A stretch of DNA of 64,000 nucleotides from Croceicoccus sp. Ery15 (GCF_020985305.1 NZ_CP087588.1:2344501-2408500), one strand, 5' to 3'; numbered from the stretch's first letter, positions 28,628 through 40,473 are shown. Made by a program: numbers and translations. Notes: generated by a model not told the origin, from the sequence alone.

Positions 28628-31053
28628 AGTTTTCGCTCTCATGGCTGAAAGACCATCTCGATACCGATGCGTCGGCCGCCGAAATCGCGGCGAAGCTGAA
28701 CGAAATCGGGCTTGAGCTGGAGGATCTGGACAATCCGGCCGAGGCGCTGGCCGGTTTCCGCGTTGCCAAAGTGCTGACCGCCGCCAAGCATCCCGATGCA
28801 GACAAGTTGCAAGTGCTGACCGTCGATACCGGAGAAGGCGACCCGTTGCAGGTGGTGTGCGGCGCGCCTAATGCGCGTGCGGGACTGATCGGCGTGCTGG
28901 GCCTGCCGGGTGCGGTGGTGCCGTCGAACGGCATGGAGATGCGCAAGGCGGCGATCCGCGGTGTCGAATCGAACGGCATGATGTGTTCGGCGCGCGAACT
29001 GGACCTGTCGGACGAGCATGAAGGCATTATCGAACTGCCCGCCGATGCGCCGGTGGGGTCCGACTATGCCGCTTTTGCCGGATTGGACGATCCGGTTTTC
29101 GATGTGGCGATCACGCCCAACCGCCCCGATTGCATGGGCGTCTATGGCATTGCGCGCGATCTGGCGGCGGCGGGGCTGGGCACGCTGAAACCCCTGCCTG
29201 ACCGCGTTTACGAGGGCGGCTTTCCGTGCCCCGTGCGCATTGCGATCGAAGATGCAGAAGGTTGCCCCGCATTCTATGGCCGCGCCATTCGCGGCGTGAC
29301 CAACGGGGAAAGCCCCGCATGGATGCAGGCGCGGCTGAAATCGGCGGGCCAGCGCCCCATTTCGGCATTGGTGGACATCACCAATTACGTGATGCTGGCC
29401 TATGGCCGGCCCAGCCACGCCTATGACATCGCGCAACTGACCGGCACGCTGACCGCGCGCCGCGCCAAGGCGGGAGAAGGCGTAACCGCGCTGAACGAGA
29501 AGCATTATCTGCTCGACGACAGCATGACGGTGATCGCGGATGACGCGCAGGTGCATGATATCGCTGGCATCATGGGCGGTGAGCATTCGGGCTGTTCGGA
29601 CGCGACCACCGATGTGCTGCTGGAAGTGGCGGCGTTCGATCCGGTGCGTCTGGCACATACCGGCCGCGCGCTGAACCTGACCAGCGATGCACGCAGCCGG
29701 TTCGAACGCGGCATCGATCCCGCCTTTCTGGCACCCGGTCTGGAACTGCTGACCGGCCTGATCCTCGACATTTGCGGGGGCGAGGCCAGCGAAGCCCTGC
29801 ATGTCGGCGCGCCGCCTGTTGCTGCCCAGGTCGTGCGTTACGAACCTGCGCTGGCCGAAACGCTGGGCGGGATTGCCGTGCGTGAGGACGAGCAGCGTGC
29901 GATCCTGACCTCGCTGGGGTTCGAGATTGCGGTGGTCGAGGAAGGGGGTGAAAGCCATTGGGCGGTCACCGCGCCAAGCTGGCGCCCCGATGTCGATGGC
30001 GCGGCCGATATCGTCGAGGAAGTGATCCGTATCCGCGGGCTGGACGCGATCGCATCGGTCGCATTGCCGCGTGCCGAGGGCGTGGCCCGGCCGACCGCGA
30101 CACCGGTGCAGGCACTGGAACGGCGCGTTCGCCGCGCTGCCGCCAGCCGCGGCATGCACGAGGCGGTGACTTGGTCGTTCCTGCCCGCCGATCAGGCTGG
30201 GGCTTTCGCGGTCGAGGGGAGCGAGCCGTGGGTGCTGGCCAATCCGATCAGCGAGGATCTGAAAGTGATGCGGCAATCGCTGCTGCCGGGCTTGCTGTCG
30301 GCCGTGGCGCGCAATCAGGCGCGCGGCGCGAACGATGTGCGGCTGTTCGAACTGGGGCGTCGCTATTTGCGCGGGCCCGGCGGGGCAAGCGACGAGCGGC
30401 TGGCCCTGGGCCTTGTGCTGGCGGGCGAGAAACAGCCGCGCGGCTGGCGGAACGGCAAGGCGGTGCCCTTTGATGCATTCGACGCCAAGGCAGAGGTCGA
30501 GGCGCTGCTGGCCGCGGCAGGCGCGCCTGTCGACAGGTTGATGGTGATGGGCGCCGATGAAAGCTGGTCTGGCAATGCGTTCCATCCCGGGCAATCGGCC
30601 ACCTTGCGGCTGGGGCCCAAGAACGTGCTGGCGCGATTTGGCACGCTGCATCCGCTGGTCGCCAAACAGTTCGACATCGCAGGGGCAGTGGTCGCGGCGG
30701 AGATTTTTCTCGATGCGGTTCCGGCCAAAAAGGGCGCGTCGGGCTTCACCCGCGCGACCTATGCCCCGCCGGCATTGCAGCCGGTGATGCGCGATTTCGC
30801 CTTCCTCGTTCCCGATACGCTGGCGGCGGGCGATCTGCTGAAGGCGGTGCGTGGCGCGGAAAAGCAGCTGATCACCGATGCGCGCATTTTCGACGAGTTC
30901 CGTGGGCAAGGCGTGCCCGAGGGTCACAAGTCGCTGGCGGTCGAAATCGTTCTGCAGCCCGGCGATGCCAGTTTTACCGAGGCGGATTTGTCCGCGATTT
31001 CGGCCAAGGTGGTTGCCTCTGCCGCGAAACTGGGAGCATCCTTGCGCGGATGA
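28624..31053 (+). CDS. pheT: Phenylalanyl-tRNA synthetase beta subunit
   Basis: 809 residues, full length. Domains in order: N-terminal EMAP-like tRNA-binding fold (about 40-150, [16 protein letters not shown]), B3/B4 editing region, B5 domain, core-like region, and the C-terminal FDX-ACB domain ([18 protein letters not shown]). It forms a heterotetramer with PheS. Its stop overlaps the start of the epimerase-like gene (ATGA), so at least three genes are coupled. Confidence 0.97.
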   Translation: MKFSLSWLKDHLDTDASAAEIAAKLNEIGLELEDLDNPAEALAGFRVAKVLTAAKHPDADKLQVLTVDTGEGDPLQVVCGAPNARAGLIGVLGLPGAVVPSNGMEMRKAAIRGVESNGMMCSARELDLSDEHEGIIELPADAPVGSDYAAFAGLDDPVFDVAITPNRPDCMGVYGIARDLAAAGLGTLKPLPDRVYEGGFPCPVRIAIEDAEGCPAFYGRAIRGVTNGESPAWMQARLKSAGQRPISALVDITNYVMLAYGRPSHAYDIAQLTGTLTARRAKAGEGVTALNEKHYLLDDSMTVIADDAQVHDIAGIMGGEHSGCSDATTDVLLEVAAFDPVRLAHTGRALNLTSDARSRFERGIDPAFLAPGLELLTGLILDICGGEASEALHVGAPPVAAQVVRYEPALAETLGGIAVREDEQRAILTSLGFEIAVVEEGGESHWAVTAPSWRPDVDGAADIVEEVIRIRGLDAIASVALPRAEGVARPTATPVQALERRVRRAAASRGMHEAVTWSFLPADQAGAFAVEGSEPWVLANPISEDLKVMRQSLLPGLLSAVARNQARGANDVRLFELGRRYLRGPGGASDERLALGLVLAGEKQPRGWRNGKAVPFDAFDAKAEVEALLAAAGAPVDRLMVMGADESWSGNAFHPGQSATLRLGPKNVLARFGTLHPLVAKQFDIAGAVVAAEIFLDAVPAKKGASGFTRATYAPPALQPVMRDFAFLVPDTLAAGDLLKAVRGAEKQLITDARIFDEFRGQGVPEGHKSLAVEIVLQPGDASFTEADLSAISAKVVASAAKLGASLRG

Positions 31054-31985
31054 GCGAGACGGTCACCATACGCTCCGAAGGGCTGACGGCCCGCATCGCT
31101 TTGCTGGGCGCAGAGCTTGTGTCCTTGCGCGATGGTGGCGGGGCGGAGTGGATGACCGATGGCGACCCCGCCGTCTGGTCGGGCCGTGCGCCCGTGCTGT
31201 TCCCGATTGTCGGTGCGCTGGCGGGCGGTGCGTACCGGTTGGACGGGACGGAATATCAGCTGCCCCGCCACGGCTTTGCGCGCCGGTGTGTGTTTCATCT
31301 TGTCGAACGCACGCAAAACAGCGCGACCCTGCGCCTGACCGACGATGCCGAGACAAGGGCCGTCTATCCCTTCGCCTTCGTCCTCGACCTGCATTATGCG
31401 CTTGAGGGCGATACGCTGACGATCACGGCCATCGTCACCAATCGCGGCGAAGATGCGATGCCCTTCAGCATCGGTTTTCATCCCGGCTTTGCATGGCCGC
31501 TGCCCGGCGGCGGCGACAAGTCATCGCATCGCATCGTGTTCGAGGATTTTGAAACCGGCCCCATCCGCCGTGTCGACAGCGACGGCCTTGTCTGCGCGTT
31601 CGAGGATACGCCGGTGAAGAATCGCATCCTGCGGCCCTTTACCGGCCTTTTCCATGCCGATGCGCTGATCTGGGACCGCCTGTCCAGCCGCAGCCTGCGG
31701 TTCGAAGGGGAAATGCCCAAACCGCCCGAGGGACAGGAGAAGGACAGGAAGGACAGGCTGGCGCCAGCCGCCATCGATCTGGCCTTTCCCGGTTGCCCGA
31801 TGCTGGGCATCTGGCAGAAACCGGGCGCGGATTTCCTGTGTCTGGAGCCGTGGGCCGGCATTGCCGATCCGCAGGGCTTCGATGGCGATTTTCGCGAAAA
31901 GCCGGGCGTGATGGAACTGCCCGCAGGCGATTCGCGCAGCTTTGCCCTGACGCTTGGCGTGCATCCGGCCCAGACAGGAGAGTAA
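31050..31985 (+). CDS. Aldose 1-epimerase family protein (LacX-like)
   Basis: 311 residues of the galactose-mutarotase fold. It has PRHGFARR near residue 73 and GFHPGFAWPL near 148, where the family keeps its catalytic histidines, and a Glu-rich C-terminal part (FLCLEPWAGIADP) with the expected catalytic Glu region. Substrates of this LacX-type branch are poorly known. Placement overlapping pheT by four bases suggests readthrough expression rather than a functional link with translation. Confidence 0.85.
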   Translation: MSETVTIRSEGLTARIALLGAELVSLRDGGGAEWMTDGDPAVWSGRAPVLFPIVGALAGGAYRLDGTEYQLPRHGFARRCVFHLVERTQNSATLRLTDDAETRAVYPFAFVLDLHYALEGDTLTITAIVTNRGEDAMPFSIGFHPGFAWPLPGGGDKSSHRIVFEDFETGPIRRVDSDGLVCAFEDTPVKNRILRPFTGLFHADALIWDRLSSRSLRFEGEMPKPPEGQEKDRKDRLAPAAIDLAFPGCPMLGIWQKPGADFLCLEPWAGIADPQGFDGDFREKPGVMELPAGDSRSFALTLGVHPAQTGE

Positions 31986-31988
31986 GTG

Positions 31989-32741
31989 ATGAAAACCGTC
32001 CTTGTGACCGGAGCGACTGCCGGCATCGGCGAAGCCTGTGCCCGCGCCTTTGCGGGGGCGGGGTGGCGCGTGCTGGGGACCGGACGGCGTGCGGAGCGGC
32101 TTGCGGCTTTGCAAGGGGAACTGGGCGCGGACCGTTTTCACCCGTGCGTCTTCGATATTCGGGACGAGGCTGCGCGCGATGTGGCGCTCGCACAATTGCC
32201 TGCCGAGTTTGCGCAGATCGATTGCCTTGTGAATAATGCCGGTCTGGCGCTGGGTACTTCGGCCGCGCAGGACAGCGATCTCGACCAGTGGAAGGTGATG
32301 ATCGACACCAATGTCACGGCACTGGTCTCGCTCACCCACAGGCTGCTGCCCATGCTGATCGAGCGGAAGGGCGCCATCGTGAACCTGTCGTCGGTCGCGG
32401 CGACCTACCCCTATTCGGGCGGGAACGTCTATGGCGGGACCAAGGCATTCGTGCACCAGTTCAGCCTTGGCCTGCGCAGCGATCTGCACGGCACGGGCGT
32501 GCGCGTAACCTCTATCGAACCGGGCATGGTGGAAACCGAATTCACCGTTGTCCGCACCGGCGGCAGCCAGCAGGCGAGCGATGCCCTTTATGGCGGAGCC
32601 AATCCGATGACGGGCGCGGATATTGCCGAAACGATCCTGTGGGTGGCAAACCTGCCCCCACATCTCAACATCAACACGCTGGAACTGATGCCGGTAAGCC
32701 AGAGCTTTGCCGGATTTCAGGTGGCGCGCGAAGAAAAGTAA
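31989..32741 (+). CDS. Short-chain dehydrogenase (YdfG-like NADP-dependent 3-hydroxy acid dehydrogenase)
   Basis: 250 residues with the classical SDR layout: nucleotide-binding TGATAGIGEA near residue 7, NNAG near 82, and the catalytic Ser...Tyr-x-x-x-Lys (NLSSVAATYP, YGGTK). GTG-ATG in tandem at 31986/31989; ATG is preferred with GGAG 8 bases upstream. The sequence near SIEPGMVETEFT fits the YdfG/serine dehydrogenase group. The substrate cannot be fixed. It lies between the epimerase-like gene and prfC on the same strand. Confidence 0.87.
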   Translation: MKTVLVTGATAGIGEACARAFAGAGWRVLGTGRRAERLAALQGELGADRFHPCVFDIRDEAARDVALAQLPAEFAQIDCLVNNAGLALGTSAAQDSDLDQWKVMIDTNVTALVSLTHRLLPMLIERKGAIVNLSSVAATYPYSGGNVYGGTKAFVHQFSLGLRSDLHGTGVRVTSIEPGMVETEFTVVRTGGSQQASDALYGGANPMTGADIAETILWVANLPPHLNINTLELMPVSQSFAGFQVAREEK

Positions 32742-32747
32742 ACTCCC

Positions 32748-34271
32748 ATGGCTTCCGAACGGCGGACTTTCGCCATTATTTCCCACCCCGACGCGGGTAA
32801 GACGACCCTGACGGAAAAGCTGCTGCTGACCGGCGGCGCGATCCATCTGGCGGGCGAGGTCAAGGCGCGCGGGGCTGCGCGGCGAGCGCGTTCGGACTGG
32901 ATGAAGATCGAACAGCAGCGCGGCATCTCGGTCACCAGCTCGGTAATGACGTTCGAACGGAACGGCGTGACCTTCAACCTGCTCGATACGCCGGGGCACG
33001 AGGATTTCTCGGAAGATACCTATCGCACGCTGACTGCGGTCGATTCCGCGATCATGGTGATCGACGCGGCCAAGGGTATCGAGCCGCAGACACGCAAATT
33101 GTTCGAGGTTTGCCGGCTGCGCAGCGTGCCGATCATCACCTTCGTCAACAAGGTCGACCGCGAAGGACGCGATCCGTTCGAATTGCTGGACGAGGTGGCC
33201 GACATGCTGGCGCTGGATGTCTGCCCGATGAGCTGGCCCATCGGCATGGGCGGGCAGTTCGAGGGCATTCTCGACTATGCCACCGGCCATGTCGCGCGAC
33301 CCGAAGGTGGATCGAAGGAATTTCTCGGCAAGATCGACGAGAACCCCGCAATCCCCGATGATTTCGCCGAACAGGCCGAACTGGCCCGCGAAGCCTATCC
33401 CGAATTCGATGTGGAAGCCTATCGCGGCGGCGACCTGACGCCGGTGTTTTTCGGATCGGCTCTGAAGAATTTCGGCGTGGTGCAGATGATCGAGGCGATT
33501 GCCGAATATGCGCCCCCGCCGCGCCCGCAACCGTCCGAGGATGGCGAAGTATCACCTGCCCGCGACGAGGTTTCGGGATTTATCTTCAAGGTTCAGGCCA
33601 ATATGGACCCGCAGCACCGCGACCGTATCGCGTTCATGCGGCTGGTATCAGGCACGTTCAAGCGCGGTATGAAGCTGACACCCAGTGGGCTGGGCAAGCC
33701 CATTGCCGTGCATTCGCCGATCCTGTTCTTTGCGCAGGACCGCGAGATTGCCGATACAGCAGAGCCCGGCGATATCATCGGCATTCCGAACCACGGCACA
33801 TTGCGCGTTGGGGATTCGCTGTCGGAAAAGAACGATATCCGCTTCACCGGCCTGCCCAATTTCGCGCCGGAAATCCTGCGCCGCGTGGTGCTGAAGGATC
33901 CGACCAAGACCAAGCAATTGCGCAAGGCACTGGATGACCTTTCGGAAGAGGGCGTGATTCAGGTGTTCTATCCCGAAATCGGCGCGCAATGGATCATCGG
34001 CGTGGTGGGGCAATTGCAGCTTGAAGTGCTGATCTCGCGCTTGTCGGCCGAGTATAAGGTCGAGGCTTCGCTGGAGGCCGCGCCCTTTGCCACTGCGCGC
34101 TGGATTAAGGGCGATGCCACCGCGATGGCCGAGTTCGAAGGATTCAACCGCCCCAATCTGGCGAAGGACCGCGATGGCGACCTCGTCTTCCTCGCCAAAT
34201 CGCCGTGGGATGTGAATTACCAGCAGGAAAAGAACCCGAAACTGACCTTCGGCGCGACGAAGGAGAGGTGA
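32748..34271 (+). CDS. prfC: Peptide chain release factor 3
   Basis: 507 residues. Translational GTPase that recycles RF1/RF2. It has G1 SHPDAGKTTLTEKLLL, G3 DTPGHEDF, and G4 NKVDREGRDPFELLDE. The RF3-specific pattern (EVKARGAARRARSDWMKIEQQRGISVTSS) separates it from EF-G. It lies six bases after the SDR gene. It is full length with no odd features. Confidence 0.96.
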   Translation: MASERRTFAIISHPDAGKTTLTEKLLLTGGAIHLAGEVKARGAARRARSDWMKIEQQRGISVTSSVMTFERNGVTFNLLDTPGHEDFSEDTYRTLTAVDSAIMVIDAAKGIEPQTRKLFEVCRLRSVPIITFVNKVDREGRDPFELLDEVADMLALDVCPMSWPIGMGGQFEGILDYATGHVARPEGGSKEFLGKIDENPAIPDDFAEQAELAREAYPEFDVEAYRGGDLTPVFFGSALKNFGVVQMIEAIAEYAPPPRPQPSEDGEVSPARDEVSGFIFKVQANMDPQHRDRIAFMRLVSGTFKRGMKLTPSGLGKPIAVHSPILFFAQDREIADTAEPGDIIGIPNHGTLRVGDSLSEKNDIRFTGLPNFAPEILRRVVLKDPTKTKQLRKALDDLSEEGVIQVFYPEIGAQWIIGVVGQLQLEVLISRLSAEYKVEASLEAAPFATARWIKGDATAMAEFEGFNRPNLAKDRDGDLVFLAKSPWDVNYQQEKNPKLTFGATKER

Positions 34272-34292
34272 CAGGCGACTGACCGCGGGCCT

Positions 34293-34862
34293 ATGCCTGT
34301 GGTCATGGCACAGTTCTTCGACAGCATAGGGGAAGACCACCGCGCGATGATCGCGCGCCAGCCGGTCTTTTTCACCGCCACCGCCGCGCCCGAGGGGCGG
34401 ATCAACCTGAGCCCCAAGGGCTATGACGTGTTCCGCATCCTGTCGGATACGCAAGTCGCGTGGCTCGATCTGGCGGGATCGGGGAACGAAACGCATGCCC
34501 ATCTGGCGGCGGACGGGCGCATCACCGTGATGTTCTGCAATTTCGAACAGCCCGCTCTGATTCTGCGACTGTATGGCCACGCCCGCGCCGTGCTGCCTGC
34601 CGATGCGGAATGGGATGGGCTGATCACCCATTTCAACATACCGCCCGGCACGCGGCAGATTTTCGTGATGGATGTGGATCAGCTGCAGACCAGCTGCGGC
34701 TATGGCGTGCCGCTGATGGTGATGGATCAGGAACGACCCACTCTCGTGAAATATCACGAAAAGGCCGACCCCGATGAATGGGTGGCCAAGCAACAGGCGT
34801 GCGACCGCAGCATCGATGGCCTGCCCGTGCGCACCACCGACCGCTATTTGCGCCATGATTGA
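34293..34862 (+). CDS. Pyridoxamine 5'-phosphate oxidase-like FMN-binding protein
   Basis: 189 residues of the split-barrel flavin family: FFTATAAPEGRINLSPKGYD near residue 28 and the GNETHAHLAADGRITVMFC strand region. Such proteins bind FMN or F420 and include many oxidoreductases of unknown role. The conserved active-site residues for true PdxH are not evident. An ATG at 34305 is an alternative start. It lies 21 bases after prfC. Confidence 0.8.
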   Translation: MPVVMAQFFDSIGEDHRAMIARQPVFFTATAAPEGRINLSPKGYDVFRILSDTQVAWLDLAGSGNETHAHLAADGRITVMFCNFEQPALILRLYGHARAVLPADAEWDGLITHFNIPPGTRQIFVMDVDQLQTSCGYGVPLMVMDQERPTLVKYHEKADPDEWVAKQQACDRSIDGLPVRTTDRYLRHD

Positions 34863-34904
34863 CCATTTGCGGAACTTTTGCGCGACCGAAGCGATGGAAT
34901 CGGC

Positions 34905-35600
34905 GTGCAGCTGAAAATTGCGAGCTATAATATTCACAAGGGCGTCGGGCTCGACCGCAAGCGCGATCCCGATCGGATCCTGTCGGTATTGGCGGAGATC
35001 GATGCTGATGTGGTTGTCTTGCAGGAATGCGACCGGCGCTTCGGGCGGCGCGAAAGCGTGATTCCGCGCGCGCGGATAGAGGATTCGCGTTATCGTCCCG
35101 TCGCGATCGATACGCGGCCCGGCAGCCTTGGCTGGCACGGCAACGGGTTTCTGGTGAAGAAGACAGTGGAGATCATCGATACTGCCGCGCTGACTCTGCC
35201 CGCGCTGGAACCGCGCGGCGCGGTACGCATCGATCTGCGCAAGGAGGGCAAGCGGGCGCGCATCATCGGGATGCATCTCGACCTGTCGGGGTTGATGCGG
35301 CGCGAACAGGTGCGCAGCCTGCTGGCCCATCTGGACGATCTGGGCAAGCCGGTGCCGACCGTGCTGGCAGGCGACACAAACGAATGGGCGGCGCGCGGTG
35401 GGGTTTTCCGATGCTTCGGTGACAGCTGGAACGTACTAGATTGCGGGCGCAGCTTTCCGACGCGGCGCCCGATTGCGCGGCTCGACCGGATGATCGTGAC
35501 CAACGACTGGAACGTGGACGAGGTGGCCGTCCATCACAGCCTGCTGTCATCCCGGGCATCGGATCATCTGCCCGTGTGGGCGCGGCTATCGCTAGGCTAG
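34905..35600 (+). CDS. Endonuclease/exonuclease/phosphatase family protein
   Basis: 231 residues of the EEP fold: ASYNIHKGVGLDRK near residue 5, LQECDRR near 41 (metal-binding Glu), GMHLDLSG near 121, GDTNEW near 153, and the C-terminal SDHLPVWA (catalytic His). The substrate could be DNA, a phospholipid or a sugar phosphate. GTG at 34905 is chosen over a TTG at 34878 because a GGA motif sits about 6 bases upstream. No signal peptide, so it is probably cytoplasmic. Confidence 0.82.
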   Translation: MQLKIASYNIHKGVGLDRKRDPDRILSVLAEIDADVVVLQECDRRFGRRESVIPRARIEDSRYRPVAIDTRPGSLGWHGNGFLVKKTVEIIDTAALTLPALEPRGAVRIDLRKEGKRARIIGMHLDLSGLMRREQVRSLLAHLDDLGKPVPTVLAGDTNEWAARGGVFRCFGDSWNVLDCGRSFPTRRPIARLDRMIVTNDWNVDEVAVHHSLLSSRASDHLPVWARLSLG

Positions 35601-35646
35601 TTGCGCGCTGTTCCACGCGCCCTTGTTTACAGTTGATGCACGACTT

Positions 35647-35663
35647 TGCCTAAAATTTAGGCA
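35647..35663. promoter_or_regulatory. NtrC-like enhancer palindrome upstream of glnK-amtB
   Basis: A 17-base palindrome with arms TGCCTAAA and TTTAGGCA around one A. It matches the outer TGC-N11-GCA pattern and AT-rich centre of known NtrC sites. It lies about 95 bases upstream of a sigma-54 promoter, a normal enhancer distance. Binding is inferred. Confidence 0.6.
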
Positions 35664-35757
35664 CCTCGGGGATACTTGCTTACGCCTTGGGCGTCTTTTT
35701 GAATCTTTTGTTACGCCCAACCTCCAATGAAATCAGGATCCATTGTGCGAGCGCGAG

Positions 35758-35774
35758 TTGGCACGGCATTTGCA
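35758..35774 (+). promoter_or_regulatory. Sigma-54 promoter of the PII-amtB operon
   Basis: TTGGCACG, four bases, then TTGCA: an exact match to the -24/-12 consensus, with GG and GC spaced 10 bases. It lies 52 bases before the glnK start, so the message would begin near 35785. This implies RpoN- and NtrC-dependent expression under nitrogen limitation. Confidence 0.88.
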
Positions 35775-35807
35775 TATCTGAATTTCGACCGACAGAGGGG
35801 TCGGTAG

Positions 35808-36164
<357 letters not shown>

Positions 36165-36181
36165 GAAGGGGGACACCACTC

Positions 36182-37513
<1,332 letters not shown>

Positions 37514-37602
37514 CGCAACGGCGAGAACAGTCTGGCGGGGTGGATCTTTCCTCTCCTCTTCCACCCCGCCAACCGACGTTCCTCCTGCGAACGGTGAACT
37601 GG

Positions 37603-37637
37603 GGCCGGAAGCCAAGCGCTTCCGGCCTCTTTTTCTT
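37603..37637 (+). terminator. Rho-independent terminator after amtB
   Basis: Nine-base stem GGCCGGAAG / CTTCCGGCC, seven-base loop, then TCTTTTTCTT. It separates the glnK-amtB message from the second PII gene, which starts 60 bases later. Confidence 0.92.
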
Positions 37638-37696
37638 GAGTTACCGGTCGCTTGGCGGCATCACGTCGTGCCTGACGCAAGAGGAGCCCCCATCCG

Positions 37697-38035
37697 ATGA
37701 AATATGTGATTGCCATCATCAAGCCGCACAAGCTCGACGAAGTGCGCGAGGGGTTGAGCAAGCTGGGAGTTGCCGGTCTGACCGTGTCGGAAGTAAAGGG
37801 GTTTGGTCGCCAGAAAGGGCAGACCGAAATCTATCGCGGCGCCGAATATTCGCTGAACATGGTGCCAAAGGTGAAGCTGGAGATCGCGACCAGCGATGCG
37901 CTGGCACCCCGAGTGGTCGAGTTGATCCAGAGCGCCGCCAATTCGGAAACGATCGGCGACGGCAAGATTTTCGTCCTCGACCTCGCTTCGGCCCTGCGGA
38001 TCAGGACTGGCGAATCGGGCGACAGCGCGCTTTAG
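37697..38035 (+). CDS. glnB: Second nitrogen regulatory protein P-II
   Basis: 112 residues, differing from the first PII at about 23 positions by eye. Tyr51 in the T-loop (RGAEYSLN) and the [10 protein letters not shown] signature are kept, so it should be uridylylated too. An amtB terminator lies between the two, so this copy either has its own promoter or depends on readthrough. Duplicate PII on both sides of amtB suggests division of labour. Which copy is GlnB and which GlnK cannot be proved from sequence. Confidence 0.9.
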   Translation: MKYVIAIIKPHKLDEVREGLSKLGVAGLTVSEVKGFGRQKGQTEIYRGAEYSLNMVPKVKLEIATSDALAPRVVELIQSAANSETIGDGKIFVLDLASALRIRTGESGDSAL

Positions 38036-38044
38036 AGAACCGGA

Positions 38045-38479
38045 TCAACGACCGGCGCTGAGCATGTCGATCAGCTGGCGAATGGGGGACACATCATATC
38101 CGCCGTTCGCCGCTTGCGAAGCGATTACAGAGGGATTCACCCCCTGCTTTGCCTGCGCCAGCGCCCATAGCAGGGTCGAACGTGTGCCCGACCGGCAATA
38201 GGCAAGGATCGTCCCGTCGGTCGATGCCAGCGCATCGGCCATGGCGTCGACCTGCCCCTGTCCGAAGCCCGCGTGAGTGACCGGGATCGCGCGGTAGTCC
38301 ATGCCGGCGGCATGCGCAGCGGCTGCGATCCCATCGCCTGCGATCTGACCCGGTTCTTCGTCGTCGGGCCGGTTGTTGATCACCAACGTCACGCCGCGGG
38401 CCTTCGCCACGGCAATGTCTTCCAATCCGATTTGCGGGCTTGCGAGGAAAGTTTCATTGATCTGTCGGAAATCGCTCAT
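38045..38479 (-). CDS. TIGR01244-family phosphatase/sulfurtransferase-like protein (DUF442)
   Basis: 144 residues of the dual-specificity phosphatase-like fold often named beta-lactamase hydrolase-like. The signature loop CRSGTRS (Cys-x5-Arg type) lies near residue 95, and [13 protein letters not shown] near 33 matches the family. In other bacteria the domain is fused to sulfide-detoxifying ETHE1-type hydrolases; here it stands alone. It overlaps terC by ATGA, so it is translated with it. Confidence 0.85.
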   Translation of the reverse strand: MSDFRQINETFLASPQIGLEDIAVAKARGVTLVINNRPDDEEPGQIAGDGIAAAAHAAGMDYRAIPVTHAGFGQGQVDAMADALASTDGTILAYCRSGTRSTLLWALAQAKQGVNPSVIASQAANGGYDVSPIRQLIDMLSAGR

Positions 38480-39270
38480 GCCACTGTCTCCGCTTCGGCC
38501 TTGCGGCGGTTGCGTTTCACCATATTGAGCATTTCGACAGCAACCGAGAAGCCCATTGCGGCATAGACGTAGCCCTTTGGCACGTGGAAGCCGAAGCCGT
38601 CGGCGATCAGCACCAGACCGATCATGACCAGAAACGCCAACGCGAGCATGACAAGCGTGGGGTTCTTTTCGATGAACCTGGCCAAAGGATCGGCCGCGAC
38701 CAGCATGATTCCGACCGTAATCACGACCGCCGTGACCATGATCGGCACATGATCGGTCATGCCGACAGCAGTCAGGATCGAATCGATCGAAAACACGAGG
38801 TCGAGGGCGATGATCTGGGCAATGGCGGCACCAAAAGTGATTTGTGCGACGCCTTTTTTCTTATCGAGCATCTCGCCCGAATGGTCGTCGGGGTCCATGT
38901 TATGGTGGATTTCCTTGGTGGCCTTCCACAGCAGGAACAGGCCGCCGGCCAGCAGGATCAGGTCGCGACCGGAAAATGCGGTTTCGAAACTGGGCGTACC
39001 GTGTTCACCAACCTCGCCCGTAATGCCAAGATCGAACAGAGGCGTCTGCAATGTGACGATCCAACCGATCAGCATCAGCAAGCAGATTCGCATGATCAGC
39101 GCGAGGGCGAGGCCGATTCGGCGAGCCTTCGCCTGCTGTTCCGCAGGTAGCTTGTTCGACAGGATCGCAATGAACACCAGATTGTCGATGCCGAGCACAA
39201 TTTCGAGCACGACCAGTGTGATGAGGGCGACCCACGCGGCGGGATCGGACAACAGTGCGAGGATATCCAT
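38476..39270 (-). CDS. TerC-family integral membrane protein
   Basis: 264 residues with about seven membrane helices and the conserved acidic helices [15 protein letters not shown] and [14 protein letters not shown], the family's metal-pathway signatures. TerC/Alx proteins export manganese or act with tellurite resistance proteins; no ter genes are present, so a general metal-related or membrane-protein insertion role is more likely. ATG at 39270 is chosen; the longer reading from 39351 adds a basic stretch unlike the family. It is first in a two-gene unit. Confidence 0.88.
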   Translation of the reverse strand: MDILALLSDPAAWVALITLVVLEIVLGIDNLVFIAILSNKLPAEQQAKARRIGLALALIMRICLLMLIGWIVTLQTPLFDLGITGEVGEHGTPSFETAFSGRDLILLAGGLFLLWKATKEIHHNMDPDDHSGEMLDKKKGVAQITFGAAIAQIIALDLVFSIDSILTAVGMTDHVPIMVTAVVITVGIMLVAADPLARFIEKNPTLVMLALAFLVMIGLVLIADGFGFHVPKGYVYAAMGFSVAVEMLNMVKRNRRKAEAETVA

Positions 39271-39497
39271 GGCGCTTCTGTGCCCGCAGTCCGCCAGCCG
39301 CGCAAGAGCATGTGTGACCGCAATGTCGCGGAATCGCCGCGATCTGCGCAATTCGTTCGCTATTGCCGGATAAATGCTTTATGAACGCTTGGCAGTGGGA
39401 ACCGATATCCGCAATATCGGTCTGATCGTCCGGCGATTGTCCGTCCGCACGCCGGGGCGATAGAGGGAAGGGCGAGACGCAAGGTACGCTTCGGTTT

Positions 39498-40280
39498 ATG
39501 GGTTATGATAAAGGTCGGCGCGGTCGCGGTCGTGACAAGCGCGATAGTTTCGGTGAAGAAGGGTTCGATCCGTTTTCGCGCGGTGGCTTCGGATACGATC
39601 AGGCACCGTCGGATTCCGGTGGATACCGTGGCGGTGGCTTTGACCGTGATCGTGGTGGTTTCGGCAATGATCGCGGTGGCGGCTTCGGTGGAAACGACCG
39701 TGGCGGTTTCGGTGGCGGCCCGCGTGGCGGCGGTGGCGGCGGTGGCTTCCGCGGCGGTCCTGGCGGTGGAAGCGGCGGTGGCCGTATGCCTCCGCAGGTT
39801 GTGGGCGCCGGTAAGGGCGTCGTAAAGTTTTTCAACGGGAACAAAGGCTTCGGCTTTATCCAACGTGAAGACGGTGGCGAAGATGTGTTCGTACACATCA
39901 GCGCGGTCGAACGTGCTGGCCTGGAAGGCTTGGCCGAAGGTCAGGAACTGGCCTTCAACCTCGTCGACCGCGGCGGCAAGATCAGTGCTGCCGATCTGCA
40001 GGTCGTGGGCGATGTGATTCCCGTTGCCGCCAAGCGTGAGGCGCCCCAGCGTCAGTTGACCGGCGACAAGGCGGTTGGCACGGTGAAGTTCTTCAACAGC
40101 ATGAAGGGCTTTGGCTTCATCACGCGCGACGATGGCGAGCCTGACGCGTTCGTGCATATCAGCGCAGTGGAGCGGTCGGGTATGGCCGGCATTAACGAGG
40201 GCGATCGGCTTGAGTTCGACCTCGAAGTCGACCGACGCGGCAAATATTCTGCCGTGAACCTTGTTCCGATCCAGGAATAG
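39498..40280 (+). CDS. Two-domain cold-shock protein with a Gly/Arg-rich N-terminus
   Basis: 260 residues. Residues about 20-105 are low complexity, rich in Gly, Arg, Asp and Phe (RGG- and GGFG-like repeats), like eukaryotic RNA-binding disordered regions. Two cold-shock domains follow, each with the RNP motifs (GVVKFFNGNKGFGFIQ with VFVHIS; GTVKFFNSMKGFGFIT with AFVHIS). They should bind single-stranded RNA or DNA. Double cold-shock proteins are usual in alphaproteobacteria, but the long glycine-rich extension is not typical. Two hairpins follow the gene. Confidence 0.9.
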   Translation: MGYDKGRRGRGRDKRDSFGEEGFDPFSRGGFGYDQAPSDSGGYRGGGFDRDRGGFGNDRGGGFGGNDRGGFGGGPRGGGGGGGFRGGPGGGSGGGRMPPQVVGAGKGVVKFFNGNKGFGFIQREDGGEDVFVHISAVERAGLEGLAEGQELAFNLVDRGGKISAADLQVVGDVIPVAAKREAPQRQLTGDKAVGTVKFFNSMKGFGFITRDDGEPDAFVHISAVERSGMAGINEGDRLEFDLEVDRRGKYSAVNLVPIQE

Positions 40281-40301
40281 TCGGCCCGACCGACTGACAT
40301 G

Positions 40302-40328
40302 GGCGGAACCGGTTTGACCGGGTCCGCC
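40302..40328 (+). repeat. Stem-loop in the 3' region of the cold-shock gene
   Basis: GGCGGA...TCCGCC arms enclosing CCGGT/ACCGG, directly ahead of the terminator. It may protect the mRNA 3' end. Confidence 0.4.
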
Positions 40329-40348
40329 TGAAGCCCTAAATGGGCAGT

Positions 40349-40380
40349 AATGGCGGTTCCCGTTCGGGGGCCGCCATTTT
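40349..40380 (+). terminator. Rho-independent terminator after the cold-shock gene
   Basis: Eight-base stem AATGGCGG / CCGCCATT with an inner paired region and a short TTTT tail. It is 69 bases after the stop and 94 before argD. Confidence 0.75.
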
Positions 40381-40473
40381 CCGTTCCAATTTTCCAATGG
40401 TCTCGGCCCAAATGGCCCATGGCAGGGGAGCCGGTTTCCAAAATCCCCTGCCGCGAATGCAAAGGACATAACA

